From: Hyphomicrobiales bacterium
GTDB lineage: Bacteria > Pseudomonadota > Alphaproteobacteria > Rhizobiales > Rhizobiaceae
Direction of reading: 5' to 3'
Assembly (NCBI GenBank): GCA_900471815.1
Contig: UICE01000004.1
Location: forward strand, 372,001 to 436,000
Length of the DNA: 64,000 nucleotides
Position 1 is the first letter of the stretch. Every line of letters starts with the position of its first letter. A program made the translations under genes and the position numbers. The notes beneath the pieces were generated by a model. That model was given only the letters and a program-made list of their open reading frames with translations. It was not told the origin of the DNA and did not search any database. Positions 63,791 through 64,000 of this stretch are shown here, piece after piece.

Positions 63791-64000
63791 GATCGGGCCT
63801 CCAGAAAGCCACCATACCGGTTGAGCCGCGTTTCCAGTCTTGCCTGCAAGGATGAGAGAACCGAGCTTAAAATGAGGTAGATGATCGCCGCTTCAATGTA
63901 GAGAATAAGTGGCTCATAGGTCGTGGCGACAATCCTCTGTGCCGCCTGGAAAAGCTCGGGCACGGTGATGGCGGCAGCGAGAGAAGTGTCCTTTACCAGT
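63787..64000 (-). CDS. Amino acid ABC transporter permease, C-terminal part (cut by window edge)
   Basis: The last 71 codons are visible: VKDTSLAAAITVPELFQAAQ and a final membrane segment, ending with [13 protein letters not shown]. This is the C-terminal part of a HisM/GlnP-type permease. The start lies beyond the window. The ATGA overlap with the ATPase gene shows coupling. Confidence 0.92.
   Translation of the reverse strand, partial: LVKDTSLAAAITVPELFQAAQRIVATTYEPLILYIEAAIIYLILSSVLSSLQARLETRLNRYGGFLEARS

Noticed and set aside
1-64000. tRNA, rRNA and integrase attachment sites
   Set aside because: None was recognised by eye; no integrase gene is present. A tRNA scan could not be run.

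Overview
The window looks like part of the second replicon (chromid) of an alphaproteobacterium of the Brucella/Ochrobactrum group. This rests on a complete repABC operon with an antisense RNA between repB and repC, on six copies of a roughly 100-160 bp palindromic intergenic repeat resembling the Brucella Bru-RS elements, and on alphaproteobacterial gene sets (frcBCA-K type sugar uptake, an alternating array of catabolic ABC operons, RpiR/ROK/IclR/GntR regulators). No search could be run, so the genus is an inference.

Layout. 0-15.4 kb is an accessory-looking stretch of small regulator-plus-enzyme modules: a partial AraC-type regulator, a DapA-family lyase, LysE exporter with divergent MocR/PdxR-type regulator, a secreted alpha/beta hydrolase, a tautomerase-MHS transporter-nitronate monooxygenase run with divergent LysR regulator, then LysR-MFS-hydrolase divergent from flavohaemoglobin (hmp) and a second nitronate monooxygenase. 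It contains a decayed second copy of the YbfB-type MFS gene and ends in an orphan ORF with a transposase-like helix-turn-helix. 15.7-19.9 kb is repABC, with countertranscribed RNA, a repC leader hairpin and an AT-rich tract inside repC that probably holds the origin.

19.9-27 kb reads leftward: an acetolactate-synthase-like gene that has lost its central domain and a key cofactor residue yet keeps what appears to be an intact branched-chain amino acid attenuator (18-residue leader peptide plus terminator); then GntR, kduI, kduD and a polar-amino-acid-type ABC transporter. 27.1-29.6 kb encodes a membrane GGDEF-EAL protein in which both catalytic motifs are degenerate. 29.8-39.2 kb is a divergent regulon under an RpiR regulator: MalEFG-type ABC transporter, SDR, D-threonine-aldolase-like enzyme, RidA and an M81 (MlrC-type) metallopeptidase. 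39.4-40.4 kb has a NemR-like regulator with a DUF1127 protein. 40.4-47.9 kb is a fructose-type sugar module (PfkB kinase, FucU mutarotase, ROK regulator, FrcB/C/A, D-lyxose isomerase-like protein, FrcK-like kinase).

48-52.8 kb has a periplasmic Sel1-repeat protein and a 1207-residue subtilisin-type autotransporter, separated by strong terminators. 53-57.3 kb is a De Ley-Doudoroff galactose-type operon (IclR, SDR dehydrogenase, DgoK, DgoA, SMP-30 lactonase) without a dehydratase. 57.4-64 kb holds a ferritin-like DUF892 protein, a 48-residue membrane peptide, anhydromuramic acid kinase, an MHS transporter, a GST, a membrane diguanylate cyclase with intact active and inhibitory sites, and the start of another amino-acid ABC transporter. 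No rRNA, tRNA, CRISPR array or intact insertion sequence was seen.
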